A DNA stretch of 64,000 nucleotides from positions 13,270,155-13,334,154 of the forward strand of contig NC_134033.1 in the NCBI RefSeq assembly GCF_964204645.1, read 5' to 3'. Under the pieces are notes generated by a model, which was given only the letters and a program-made list of their open reading frames with translations, searched no databases and was not told where the DNA came from. Origin of the DNA: Tubulanus polymorphus. Taxonomy: Eukaryota; Nemertea; Palaeonemertea; Tubulaniformes; Tubulanidae. Numbering within the stretch: position 1 is the first letter of the stretch; the number at the start of each line of letters is the position of its first letter. This document shows positions 51,677 to 63,096 of the stretch, one piece after another. Position numbers and translations under genes: made by a program.

Positions 51677-53147
51677 TTATATATGTAATATATTTTACGG
51701 TTTTGGCAAATTTGAATTATACTAAATGATATGTACACATTTGTATTCCATTAAACTTATTTTGTATCGATCCGATCTGATCTATTTAAAAGATTGCATA
51801 TCCGTTTCTACGCTGACTAAAACGCTATAAAACCCATTGATGAAAAGGCAAGAAAGTTCTGATGGATTAACGAGCTAAAAAACCCTACTAGTTTAGACTA
51901 ATATTTTTCATTAGACTCTTAACTAGGGATTATACATTGTAATAAGGTAAACAGCTATGCACGTGTGTGAACATGCCAATTCAGTATACTCGGCGAATAA
52001 TCTCAATTTGCTTTACATTTTAACTGGTTTGTCGTTTAGACATAGAACGTTCGTATTAATATCTCTTAACGTATCTGAAAGATTTGCCCATACTTCATCA
52101 ACCTGCAGCTATCAAACTGCTGTCTGTATGCATCCCCTCACACGTTCATCGGACATTCATTATTTTCCCAAAACATGGTCAGACATCGCCAGCCCCTATA
52201 CCCCAGACATATTCTTTGAAAATGAATTAGGGTGTCATGTCTGAACCATCAATTTTAGACAGACATTTACCATGAAATAAATGTGTCGTTTAGACATCGC
52301 CATTCAAAAGGTGATCGTCTGGAGGGGCGGGTACCGACGGCAGATTGGCGGCTGCATTTGTCTGGACATAAATCTTCATTTTTTTGCTTGTGAAATTAAA
52401 TTTTGAAAAATTGTTGGAACTTATATTTATTCATTAAATAAATCTTACAAGGACCAATAATCCCCAATATATTGGCCCAACTTATGACATTTTTCCCATT
52501 GGCAATGTATGATGTCCCAAAGCTTCGTATACGTTCCATGACTCTGTTAGAAAATCGCTTTGAAAAATTATGTCAATAAACATTTCATCTGTATACATTC
52601 TAGTTTACATTTTATTTTTCATCTTTATTTAAGGAAGGAACGATGGTACTCGCGATACGTTGACAAATAGTTTAAATAAGACACGAAAAATGACTTGAAA
52701 GTTAATCGAAGCCTTGAGAAATAACACATATATTGATATTGTCGACTGAACTGACCGATAATCAAGCAGTCTACCTATATTAGCCCAATACACTGATGAC
52801 AGTGCACATCCTCTCAAAAATAATTATTGAAATCTATTGAAAATAAGATAAAAGTGTGATGAAATATATTCAATTGCAAAGTAAACGGAAAAAAAACACC
52901 GGACTGAAACATACATGCTGGGCTAACCAGGATACAAGAGAGCTACGGTACAAAAACATATCTTAACTTTTGTAGCAAGAGATACAAAAAAGGAACTCCA
53001 TCGACAATCTCCTTGCCTTAAAGTCTGCTGAGGAAACCACCAATTAAGTATTCAAAACGCGAAGAAAGCCAGGGCAGACAAAATCGAAAAGTATGCATGC
53101 AAACCCAGATGAAATTTGGTCAACCTTCCGAACAATGACCAAAAATC

Positions 53148-53187
53148 ACCCTAGAGATCATCGTCAGGTGACAATGATCTCTAGGGT
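53148..53187. repeat. Hairpin followed by CGAAACGTCG tail
   Basis: ACCCTAGAGATCATCGTC pairs with GACAATGATCTCTAGGGT across a 4-bp loop, followed by AGATCGAAACGTCGTGTC. Such GAAACGTCG tails occur at ends of some retroelements, but no ORF is here to confirm. Confidence 0.6.
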
Positions 53188-54451
53188 AAGATCGAAACGT
53201 CGTGTCTTTTATATGTTTTAGATTGAATAAATAAATTTCTGGTTTTTAAATTCTTTTAATCTGTAAATAGTGGGATTTTATCTTATTATCCGTTCACCAC
53301 GTTTGAGTGTGGTTATCGTTCTATACGGGATTATGATATTCTTTTGAGCTCTGCGTTTTGTGGTCAGGTCATTACGGATAGGCTAGTTTCTTGAGAGCAG
53401 TTCTTATATGTTTGATTTTTTTATCTAAAAACATTCGATCACAAATACGTAGAGCTAGAAGAAATAATCCTTGGTTAATTTGATATCTTGCACTTTCGAT
53501 ATTTTCCTTTTCGATTTTGTTTGTGTTGCTACATGGGTATACCTACCTTTCCTTTGCTTTTTCTCCATTACCGGTACGGTGCAATTAAGGCCCTGAGAGG
53601 ATAACCTAATTCTTTCTAACATTTATTATCCGAAGATTGTTTCGCTGCTCTGTTTCAGTGGGCCAACGAGTTGTTGTTTGTGAAATCTGAATTTGAACAT
53701 AATTTGTATTTTGAATTTTTAAACTATTAACTTTGACGTGGAGAAAGTTTTTAAAAAAATAGAACAATCTACTGTTCGGATAATTATCATTTAATTATCT
53801 AGCTCTACCGCTGAAAATGGATCCAATATGATTTATTGTCTTGGGATACCACAAGACACGAATGACGTAAACTAAGCAAGATAAGGCCTCATGTACAAAT
53901 AAGGTAGACTGAGTATATTAATCGAATAGTTTATGTATTCGCCACAGTATTTAGGGGCAGCACTAGACGATTGAGACAGAATTTTACAGGTTTTGTTCGA
54001 TATTTAGGACTACCCGGTTTTGAAAGGACTGAAAAGAGTACCTGCCTGAGCTAGGACGGCTCCGCAAAAATCAAAACTGTCTGTACGGATTGATGATTTT
54101 CTGTATAAGCCCTTCCAAACGCAGTGATAAAGAAAATATCCCCGTATTTATTCCATTGATTAACCCAGACTTTCATTTTGAGAATATATGTAAGGGTTAC
54201 TTTAAAACCATCGCGTTTCGTCATCTTCACTCACCAGAGGGCGTTGAGAGTTCTGTGTGGTGAAGATGCGACCTGAAATTGGGTTCAGATTTGGAATGAA
54301 ACTGCGTCACAAACGAGGAATTTGACGAGGACGATCGGGGAATCGGAACCACAACCTAAATGCGCGCTCGCCTTTTATTCAATCGAAGGGATTTCTAACT
54401 GGGAATATTCGATACTTTTGACCGGAAATTATAAATAACTTTTGTTGTCAA

Positions 54452-54668
54452 ATGAAAATGGCTGCCATCCTGGGCAGCAATGGCGGCGGCGGCGGACTAG
54501 CAGCAGCAAACCGTCCTCCTCTTCCTTCGAGGATGTTAATCGTGGCGATCGTGTTGTTATCGGGGCTGGTTTCCCGTGCAATAGCTACTATAGGATGTTC
54601 GGAAGTAAGACATTCGTATAAAATGAAAGGTTTCGACGAGTGGGAAGTGCCGTTCAAAGCGATTTCAG
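54452..54668 (+). CDS. GPC4/6: Glypican exon 1: leader and first cysteine
   Basis: The first ATG at 54452 gives a 27-residue Gly/Ala-rich leader before a second Met at residue 28, which starts [18 protein letters not shown], a good signal peptide ending at a small-residue cleavage site. The mature chain then begins [15 protein letters not shown] with Cys 49. I keep the first Met because the frame is open, but the Met at 28 (54533) is an equally good start. Donor GTAAGC follows in phase 1. Confidence 0.85.
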
Positions 54669-57600
54669 GTAAGCCGTTTCTACATTTGTTCATTCATTCT
54701 CTCGCATGAAAAAGAAATATCGATTTCTTATAATCACAGTCAGTGTTTGTTAAGATTTTATGTGAATCATCTGACCGTATGTGTCTAGTCTTGCTTTCTT
54801 CAGTTTTTCATAATCTTTTATGCACAGAAATATGAATTGTACTCTTGTTAAAACAAGCAATCGATCAATCAACCCAATGTTGTTATAATTTAGGATAAAT
54901 CAAGTCTTGAATGTATCAATTGAATTAGCAATTGCTATAAATGCTGGTGCTGTTTGTACTAATAGATGGTATGGCATTTGGCTGGGATACTGCGTTGAAG
55001 ATCATTTTACACTACACTGCTTATTTATCATAATTTATAGTTCTAAGCTCTATGCTGAAATGATAAATCTTTAGAACTGGGTGGGTTGTAAGGAACGTGG
55101 CCTTTAGAATCTGCGTTTTGTTTGTTGTTTTTATATGTATGACATCTAGTCGGTAGCTTGCTGGAGTCGTAAATTGATTTGTGCCGTTTATTTTTGCATC
55201 TCAGGAAAGCGGTTAGACAGCTCCTTGTCAAACTGTATTTGTTTTGGGTCATTGGAAAAACAAATCCGGGTTGATTCAGTGGTCGGGTGTCCTATATACG
55301 CTAAAAACAGCTGCGCCTCGTCTGTGCAACTGTATTCCTCAGTAGTTTCAACGGCAGGAAAAAATATCCTTCAAGAAGGACTTGTAGACTTTTTTGTTGA
55401 GAAAGGGGTCCTTATTAAGGGAGTGCCTTTCGACATTTAGTCGCTATACAAATGACAAGTGCATTGAATTCAGTCATTCACATCGTGGCCCCATTGAATT
55501 GCTCACATGCACCACGCTGTTCTTCACTAATCAATTTCTATAAATTAATTTTCCAGGTGAACATTTACAGATATGCCCTCAAGGGTTTACGTGTTGCACA
55601 AAGGAGATGGAAGCGAAATTTTCCAAAAAAAGCATCAGCGATTATAAGAAATTTTCAGGCGAAACTATGGACGTCCTTCAGAATACGTTTCGCTCGCGAA
55701 CGCAGAAGTTTGACAGTATGTATCACAAATCAGTGCAGCATTTATTTCTTGTGAAAGCAAAATGAGGGTCTTTTATATACATTGCTTTTATGGGCGGAAA
55801 AAGAAATCAATTCTTCGCAAAATCATTCAATTTTAGAAATGTTCTTCCAAACTTTTTTTCCTAACAACAAACTTAAGGAGACCTTGTTAGAACAGATACT
55901 AAGATCGTTCGTTATATCCAGTATGAAATTATTGAAATTGTCCTTATAGGATTATATTCTAGATTTGTAATAGGCCTAACCGATTAATGGTTATATCTGA
56001 GTTTTGTCACAACCAGGTTCCACTGAAACGTTTCTGACTGCTTATAATTGTGGTTAGGTACCGTTAAAAAAAGAATATACGAAATCTGAAATCTTTACGT
56101 ATTGGTTTACATGTTACTGTGGGTTTTGGCCGTTCGTCAAGCAGAAGGTTATAAGAGTGCTGATCATGAGTAATGATTAACACATGATTTTAATATAAAG
56201 CACCGTATGTGTACCTGTATAGAACACTTGTACGGGCTATTCACACAGACTGACTGCATTCCATTTCAATGACGTCATCTTCTGGGAAATCAGAGGTCAC
56301 AATGCTTGCACCCACATATCTTTTTTCGTTATAAGTGAATAAATGATTGTGAGCCAGACAAATTTGCACGATTATGATAATTGCGTTTGCACTATTTGCA
56401 TTATTGGCAAAATAGCCATGTATGAGTTCACTATTCAATGACTTCAAAGGTCAATAATACATTAATGTGGGTGGTTGCTCAAGCCAGCGAGTTATACAGG
56501 GATCTGTTTGCCTCGATTTAAAAGAATTTCTAAGTTTTCAACGACAAAATCTATTCAAAAATTGGTCCCACTGAACAGAGCAAAGAATTGTATCATTACA
56601 AACATTTTGTATGTTGTATGAAATAACATGTTGATGTACTCCTATAACAGAATTTACACAAGCCAGAGTTATACACAGGGGGACTGTATGATGCCGTAAT
56701 CTAAAACAGAATCGCTAAGTTTTCAACAGGAAAAAACTATCAGAAAATCCACCCCATTGAACGGCGTTGCATCATAATATAAACATCCTGAATACTGTGG
56801 AACCTGTTGATGTACTGGACAAAATATTATACATGATAATATATTGGTATATTGGACAAAATACATGAAATAACCTAATTGAAACGCCAAGTAATAATCG
56901 CACCCTCCACCAATTGACATTATTGTGGTGAATGATTTGTTATTCCGAGAACAAATCTTAGTACCTTGGGTAGGTGTTGATTTTGGGGTGAAAAAAAGGT
57001 TTAGGTCACCGGATCTTTCACTTAGAAAAAAACACCTTATCTTCCTAAAAAAAAACCTTATCTTCCTGTTCTATTTCATGAAATTTTTACGCTTTTTTTT
57101 TCTTGCAGGATTTTTCACGGAATTATTGGAAAAAGCGAAAAGGGATCTTCACGACATGTTCGTTCGTACGTATGGTTTACTGTATCAACGCAACTCTTTC
57201 GTTTTCACGAATCTATTTCACGATCTACAAAGTTATTACAAAGGCGAAGATCAAAATCTCAGCGACGTGCTCGACCAGTTTTTCACCGTTTTAATGCAAA
57301 AAATGTTCGAACTGTTGAACGCGCAATATCAATTCGATCAGACGTACTTGAACTGCGTGACAGAGTTCATGGATAAGTTGAAGCCGTTCGGCGACGTGCC
57401 GCAAGTTCTGTCGCATCAAGTGAAACGGGCGTTCATAGCGGCGCGTACGTTCGTACAAGGTCTGGCGGTTGGACGAGGCGTTATCGAGGAAATTACGAAG
57501 GTAAGATATGCAAATATGGAAAACTCGGGAATCAGGGGAAAAAAATGGAGAAATTTGAATAGATTTTGTGACAAAAAAGATGCTATTGACCGCGCAATTC

Positions 57601-60600
57601 TTAAGTATCAATACATCATTCACGAAAAATGGTAGCTTTTGAAACCAACAATTTCTCCATTCACCTGTTGTAGATTCATTCGGGGGATTATGTCTTAGAT
57701 TTCATGGAGAAATCGGGGAATTCGGAATAAAGTGGTCGCTGATAGTTAGTGTTGATAACCTCCTCAGTATAGCAGCATAGCCAGCGCGTCGAGAATAGAT
57801 TATAAGATTAAATCCCATTTATATGTACAGATGTACTGTATCTCGGGAAAGCGTCTGAAACGTTGTATACTGATTCGCATTTTCAATAGATAGATTTTGC
57901 TTTTTAACCAATCATGGGTTTTAATGCATCATCGATGCGTGGGTCTGGTACCTTGCAATTCGTAAGGACAGCCCTAAAGGCTTGCATTGCATCATCATTT
58001 AACATATTTTATTTATTCCAATCATATATGATATGAATGTAGTTAATGAAAATGAAATAGATATTATTATCATACTGCTTGATCAGGGAAAATGTCGCTG
58101 TCTGATTTCTCAGTCGTAAGCTCAGTGGCTTCCTAGTATAATGAGAACAGAAGCCGAGTGTTATAAGTCGTTACTCGCATCGATTAATTATATATCTTCA
58201 GGTTCAGCCGACTGCGTCTTGTAAGAAAGCTTTGATGAAGATGATATATTGTCCTCACTGTCGAGGGTTACCGCGTGCGTTGCCGTGTCAGAACTTCTGT
58301 CTGAACGTAATGAAAGGTTGTCTCAGTTACCATTATAACCTCAATACCGAGTGGAATAATTATGTGGGTAAGTTCAAATTAACTGTCTGTAGGGATCAAC
58401 CTATTGTTCAAAGCTGGCGATTTTGTACCCAGGGTCCTTTCAATTCCTCGATTCCTTAATAACTCCTTCTAAAAAAAAAAGGAAAAATAATTTCAAAGGT
58501 GCTTGAATCTCCTTTAATTTGAGCAAAACGCCCAAAACTCTTGAGAAATTTAGGCAATTAGAAATATTTGTAGTTGTACAATCAGTAGACTTCCTAAATC
58601 AGTACAGTTGGGATCAGGATTTTATTTTTACTCAATTAGGCTGTTACCAAATTAGAATCGGAGTTCAGTATGTTAAAAGATAAAGATTTGCTTATTAAAC
58701 TACCTAATTAATGGTATGCCGAGATGAAAGTACTGATTTAGGAGTCTCGAAATTTGAAATGTTCTTAATATATAGGAACCCTCCTGGTACATTATCTTGG
58801 TGCCATTTCTGTCACATCACTTAGATTATTATCGTTGATATATTCACTCGTCTGTTTTATAGATGCACTGATGTCGTTAGCGGAAAGATTAGAAGGTCCT
58901 TTCAACATCGAAGCCGTCGTCGATCCTATAAATGTAAAGATCTCCGACGCGATCATGAATTTCCAGGAAAATAGCGGCGAAGTCTCGTCTAAGGTATCGT
59001 GTGTTATTGAATCTCTTTCTCCAGTGTTTTATAGCTCGGTATTTACATTAGAACTCACTTACTCTGATGACTACGTCCTCCCTGGATTACTCCTAATTAA
59101 GTAAAATCTTAATTATTAATGATAGTTCGAAATGGATACTGGTTACATCTCAAATGAAGTGAATATCTGCAAATAATTTAGCATTTTACTGTTGTTCCAG
59201 GGAGGTTTGCCCAAAATTAAAATGAAAACATTTTACTCCTGTATCATTCCCCCCAAAAAATTTCCCATAGCTGTCCCTGGTTAACAGCTAGTGCGCTGTT
59301 GGAATTATTAGAAACTCTGTCAGTACATGTTCGATACAATCCTACATAAGCTGATAGCTAAATGACGTGTTGTTTAATGATTGCAGGTATTTGCCGGATG
59401 TGGCCAGCCTCGTTTGTCCGGACGGCGCAAACGTGACACCCACGAGGAATATCCGTTCGGCGATTGGAATTACAATAACAATAAAAACTATGTGCGCCCG
59501 ACGACAGCCGCCGGGACTAGTCTCGACCGTTTGGTGCGAGACATCAAAGGCAAAGTGAAGATGGCGAAAGACTTTTGGGCGAATATATCGTACGCGGTGT
59601 GCGATGATCCGAAAATAGCCAGCAAGGAAAAAGATGACGCTTGTTGGAATGGCCTCGGAAAGGCAAAGTTAGTATAGAAATACTTTGTTAGCATTTTTGT
59701 GCCACTTTTCAAAAATGCCCGTGAGGCAACTTGGCTATTTCGTACATTTGTCATAATGATGTTAAGACACTCCAGTTAAAATTTAGCTTGTTTTAAAACA
59801 GATAGCATGATCTAATGTCTTTATCAATTTAACTTAAGAGGACTTCAGGATACAGGTCTTAATAAGACCAGAATGGACTAGCAGTTGATCTAAATTTACT
59901 CTTTTAGTACAATTGCTAGCCCATTCTGGTCCTCTAAAGGTCTGTATCGGGTATGTGCTGCGAAAACTGACTGAGCTAGGCTCTATCCAACGTCCTCTCC
60001 AAGTCAAGTTGAAATAGACAATACAGGCTAACTGATTGTTCCTAGATAGTTGTTTTGTCACTCTTTGACAGAACCTAAAAATTGCTAAGTATCATATTAG
60101 CATGTTCCTATCTGACCTTAAAAGTGTCCTTATAAGGACCAGGTTCGGTGAGTTTCGTATAAACGTTTTCAATTCTCAATTTCTAGATATATGCCTGGAG
60201 TCAGTAAAGATGGTCTAGACAATCAAGTCAGTAATCCAGAGGTTGAGGTCGATATAATGAAAAAGAACTCAATTATTGAACAGCAAATACTGCAGTTACA
60301 GTTGATTACTGGCAAACTACAAAGCGCTTACAACGGACAAGAAGTTGATTGGATTGACACAGGTATTTATATTATATTGATCGTCCGATAGTGAAAATTA
60401 GTATATAGAATATGACTCAATTTCGATGATTCACTTTGAAATCTGATGAACTATTATTTAGTCATCGGTAATGTCAGCTGGAATGATTATCATTATTGAT
60501 CATTCATTTATTAGGGGCAAGTGTAATTGCGTACTGTGATGCTTGTATATGAAAAAATGGTCGATTTTGCGTACAGGATTGAATAAGTCAAATTTTATAC

Positions 60601-61690
60601 GTACGCAATAAATGAATGATCCCTAATAGCCTATTGATAAGTTATCCTTGATTCACTCGATTAACTCCAGTGTTCTCGCTGAGGGGTTTATAGAACACTC
60701 TAACCCACTTTAGTCGAAGCTATTTGGATTCATTGCCTTAGCAGCTATTCATGTGTTTGGGAACGGTTGAGACGATTTTTAGACATTTTGACATTTCGAA
60801 ATATTGATCAACTGTTTGAACTAGGATGTTAGTCTGTATCCTCGACGAGGGGAATATCAGAGGCCATAGAAATGAGGTTAGAGTGTCCTGCCCTAGTAAA
60901 TAGAATTAAATCTTGAATGTCTGAAGTCATATTTGCTGCTTTATTCGGGCATCTGGCTTATTAGTTTATTGAGTTAAAAATGCTTGTGGAGTTAAAAGCT
61001 TTATTTTTCGAAAGGGCACTAGATAATCGCGACCGTATTGCTCAATATGGCACATACATATGTACATCTTCACCCGTCAAGGGATTCGAACACACTACGC
61101 TTAAAGCTGTTCCCCGAATCCCTTGACCTCACGAGTCGTTGGAGTCGTTACTAGCCGACCAGAATCCAGTCGTACCAATCACAGACTTGTAACAAACCGT
61201 CAGTAGACTTCTGTCGGTTTTCCCGTTAAATTGACCAATCAGCGAACGTTTTACCGAACGCAAATCGATATATGACATCACGCGCAACAGCGCCAGTAAT
61301 GAAATCACGCTTCGTGAGGCCAGGGGGCTGGAGGAAGCGAGTTCGGGAGTGATACCGGACCCCTGGCAAGCGAGGATGACATATGAAGTAATTTCATGTA
61401 GTAGTACTCATTCAATATAACATTATTTTGCAGCTGATTCAGATGGTAGCAGCGGTAGTGGTCAATCCAGCGGCAGCGGTTCCGGAGACGGACAGGACGT
61501 CAACAGCGGAATCGGTTTTAACGATTACACGCTACCACCGGTGCAACCACCCGGCAATAAAGGTGTACGGACGCATACGGGCCTTTCGATCGATGACAAT
61601 AAAAATGCCGCGCCCGGCGGTAGTATTACGACAACAATCACGACGATATTACTTCCGTTTTTACTCGTTTTAATACAGCACTTACGTTGA
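54452..61690 (+). CDS. GPC4/6: Glypican (GPC1/2/4/6, Dally-like subfamily)
   Basis: Eight exons join in phase: 54452-54668, 55557-55715, 57109-57500, 58202-58367, 58863-58993, 59387-59667, 60187-60362 and 61434-61690, giving 592 residues. Glypicans are GPI-anchored heparan sulfate proteoglycans that bind Hedgehog, Wnt, BMP and FGF ligands at the cell surface. The product has a signal peptide, exactly 14 cysteines (the conserved glypican number), the CPHCRGLP...C motif, a furin-like RRKR site (368-371), five SG dipeptides (~514-525) for glycosaminoglycan attachment, and a hydrophobic GPI-type C-terminus. Sequence around MFVRTYG and NNPEVEVDI-like [11 protein letters not shown] fits GPC4/6 and Drosophila Dlp, not GPC3/5. 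The orthology symbol is approximate. Confidence 0.95.
55557..59667 (+). CDS. GPC4/6: Glypican exons 2-6: cysteine-rich globular core and furin-like site
   Basis: Exon 2 has the [16 protein letters not shown] signature of glypicans. Exon 3 (392 bp) is the helical part with [13 protein letters not shown] and one cysteine. Exon 4 has six cysteines in the pattern C..CPHC..PCQNFC..GC. Exon 5 carries [18 protein letters not shown]. Exon 6 has [18 protein letters not shown], so the proprotein-convertase site sits in the usual place, and two more cysteines (AVCDD, DACWNG). The repeat at 58430-58786 lies in the intron between exons 4 and 5. Confidence 0.93.
58430..58786. repeat. Dispersed repeat, copy in glypican intron 4
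   Basis: Begins CAGGGTCCTTTCAATTCC and ends AGGAACCCTCCTG, a partly inverted end. It is colinear with 25889-26270. Same orientation in both host genes. Confidence 0.7.
59849..59950. repeat. Imperfect ~40-bp-arm hairpin in glypican intron 6
   Basis: GACCAGAATGGACTAGCAGT is inverted as AATTGCTAGCCCATTCTGGT, with weaker pairing outward (GATACAGGTCTT / AAGGTCTGTATC). The loop is about 22 bp. Confidence 0.7.
60187..61690 (+). CDS. GPC4/6: Glypican exons 7-8: C-terminal stalk, heparan sulfate sites, GPI signal
   Basis: Exon 7 encodes [20 protein letters not shown] and [19 protein letters not shown], both typical of the end of the glypican core. Exon 8 starts with the GAG-attachment cluster [17 protein letters not shown], a Pro-rich stalk, then APGGSITTT as a possible omega-site region and a hydrophobic end [14 protein letters not shown] before the TGA at 61688-61690. 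Two inverted-repeat or hairpin elements lie in the 1.07-kb last intron. Confidence 0.93.
60496..60628. mobile_element. TIR element of the ATTCATTTATTACGTA family, copy 2
   Basis: The ends GATCATTCATTTATTA and CAATAAATGAATGATC are inverted, and the internal sequence (ATGAAAAAATGG, TTTTGCGTACAGG) matches the copy at 50281. It lies in the last glypican intron. Confidence 0.7.
61076..61127. repeat. Perfect 13-bp-stem hairpin in glypican intron 7
   Basis: GTCAAGGGATTCG and CGAATCCCTTGAC are exact inverted copies with a 26-bp loop. The right side of the first arm resembles a tRNA T-arm word (GGATTCGAAC) but no tRNA fold is present. Confidence 0.6.
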
Positions 61691-61935
61691 TATAGTCCAC
61701 ATTTTTCGACACATTTGTACGAAGATTGAAATAACGATTGTATATTATTATAAGAATATTTAGGATGTGCTCTGGTTGTAAATATGAACGTGGACTTTTG
61801 TGGTCGATCAGATTATTTCTATATGCAAAAAAAAGATTTGGGAGGTTGAGTTTTGGATGCTTGTATTCTTGGAGTTTAAATATTGCTGTTAGATCTGTGT
61901 AATTACATTTAGTGCATTGGATATCGCATCTCAAA

Positions 61936-62264
61936 GGGACCATTCATATGTTAACATGCCCGTTGGGGGGATGTGGATTATGTCTGTTGCGTACAAGTCT
62001 GTGTAGGGAGGGGGGTAAATTATATGTTGTACGTACACCGATATGTCTATTGTACGAGAAATTTCTGAGACCGCAAACTACCGATACGGCACAAAAGCCG
62101 ATACCTCGAAAACTAATAATTACGTTACGATACTGCGCAATACTGATCTGATATCAATCTAAAATGTACCGTGAATCTTCGTAATACGTATGCAGGGGGA
62201 GCTCTAAATGAATGCGCACTCGCGTACAGGGGATTTCATGCATGCATGATAAATGAATGGTCCC
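61936..62264. mobile_element. TIR element with GGGACCATTCAT ends
   Basis: Starts GGGACCATTCATATGTTA and ends TGATAAATGAATGGTCCC, the inverse with few changes. The ends resemble the 50281 and 60496 family but the 329-bp interior differs. It lies just after the glypican stop codon. Confidence 0.6.
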
Positions 62265-63090
62265 TTATGAAGATAAGTCCAAGCCATTTACTCGTTCCAG
62301 TTTAGTTTCCTCAATGTATTCAAATTGTGGACTCTGACTCCCGTACCTCTGTATATTGTCGTCTAGATACTAGTTTGCGATATATCGGTCAGGGGTTTGT
62401 CCAGAGGCTTTATCTTATACGCTGAAACGATAGAACGATAGAAGTTAATGATGCGGTGGCTGAAATCCAAAAAGGCCACAAAATTTTCCCTATTTATATG
62501 GAAATTAGCGGAACGAAGAGAGACTTGTTTTCCTTGAAGTTAAAAGCTAAATTCTGTTTAGATATGTCACTACTATAATAGCTCAAACAGTGCGAACGAG
62601 CGTCGGAAAACCTGAAATGCCAAGTAAAACACTTGCTAGGGATTTTGTTATCGGGAAATTTCTCGGAAACTCTTTCTGGCGTTGTTAGGGTCTGTATTTT
62701 TCGTGTTTTCCCGACGTTCATTTCCTGAAAGCTCGGTGCAAATATTATTGAACAGAACTCGTTTGTTTCGTCGTTCTAGTGTAATGTATAGTTATATATA
62801 TGGTTTAAAAAGATTTTTACGGCATTTATTTGTTTTATTCGGAAACGGTTAACTTTTTGACTACTACGATACGATTGACTCCGCTTGTCACGGGGCCGAT
62901 TGCCTCGCGTAGTCGCGCGAAATTTTAAAAACATTTTCTACCGAAATTCATGCGTGACGCGAACCCGTCGACGCTCCGACTAAGCGGGGTCTACTGCAAA
63001 TGAATTTACGTCTTCAAAGTGCCAGCGGTCACAAGAGGTCACAAGAGGACATACGGTTTCATTAAACGCGAATATTTGCATTGATAACGA

Positions 63091-63096
63091 AATAAA
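63091..63096 (+). terminator. GPC4/6: Possible glypican polyadenylation signal
   Basis: A canonical AATAAA about 1.4 kb after the glypican stop codon. No transcript data, so this is only a candidate. Confidence 0.3.

Larger units (their letters stand above)
48655..54451. other. 3' UTR of gene 2 and intergenic spacer before glypican
   Basis: AATAAA words suitable for polyadenylation lie near 50411 (inside a MITE) and 50474. Beyond these I see two MITEs (50281-50445, 51462-51676), a GA-rich microsatellite (about 51278-51310) and a hairpin at 53148-53187. No coding region is supported. The glypican promoter should be in the last kilobase; no core element stands out. Confidence 0.6.

Noticed and set aside
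51957-52244. 95-codon plus frame between gene 2 and glypican
   Set aside because: No domain, no splice partners, composition like the surrounding non-coding DNA.
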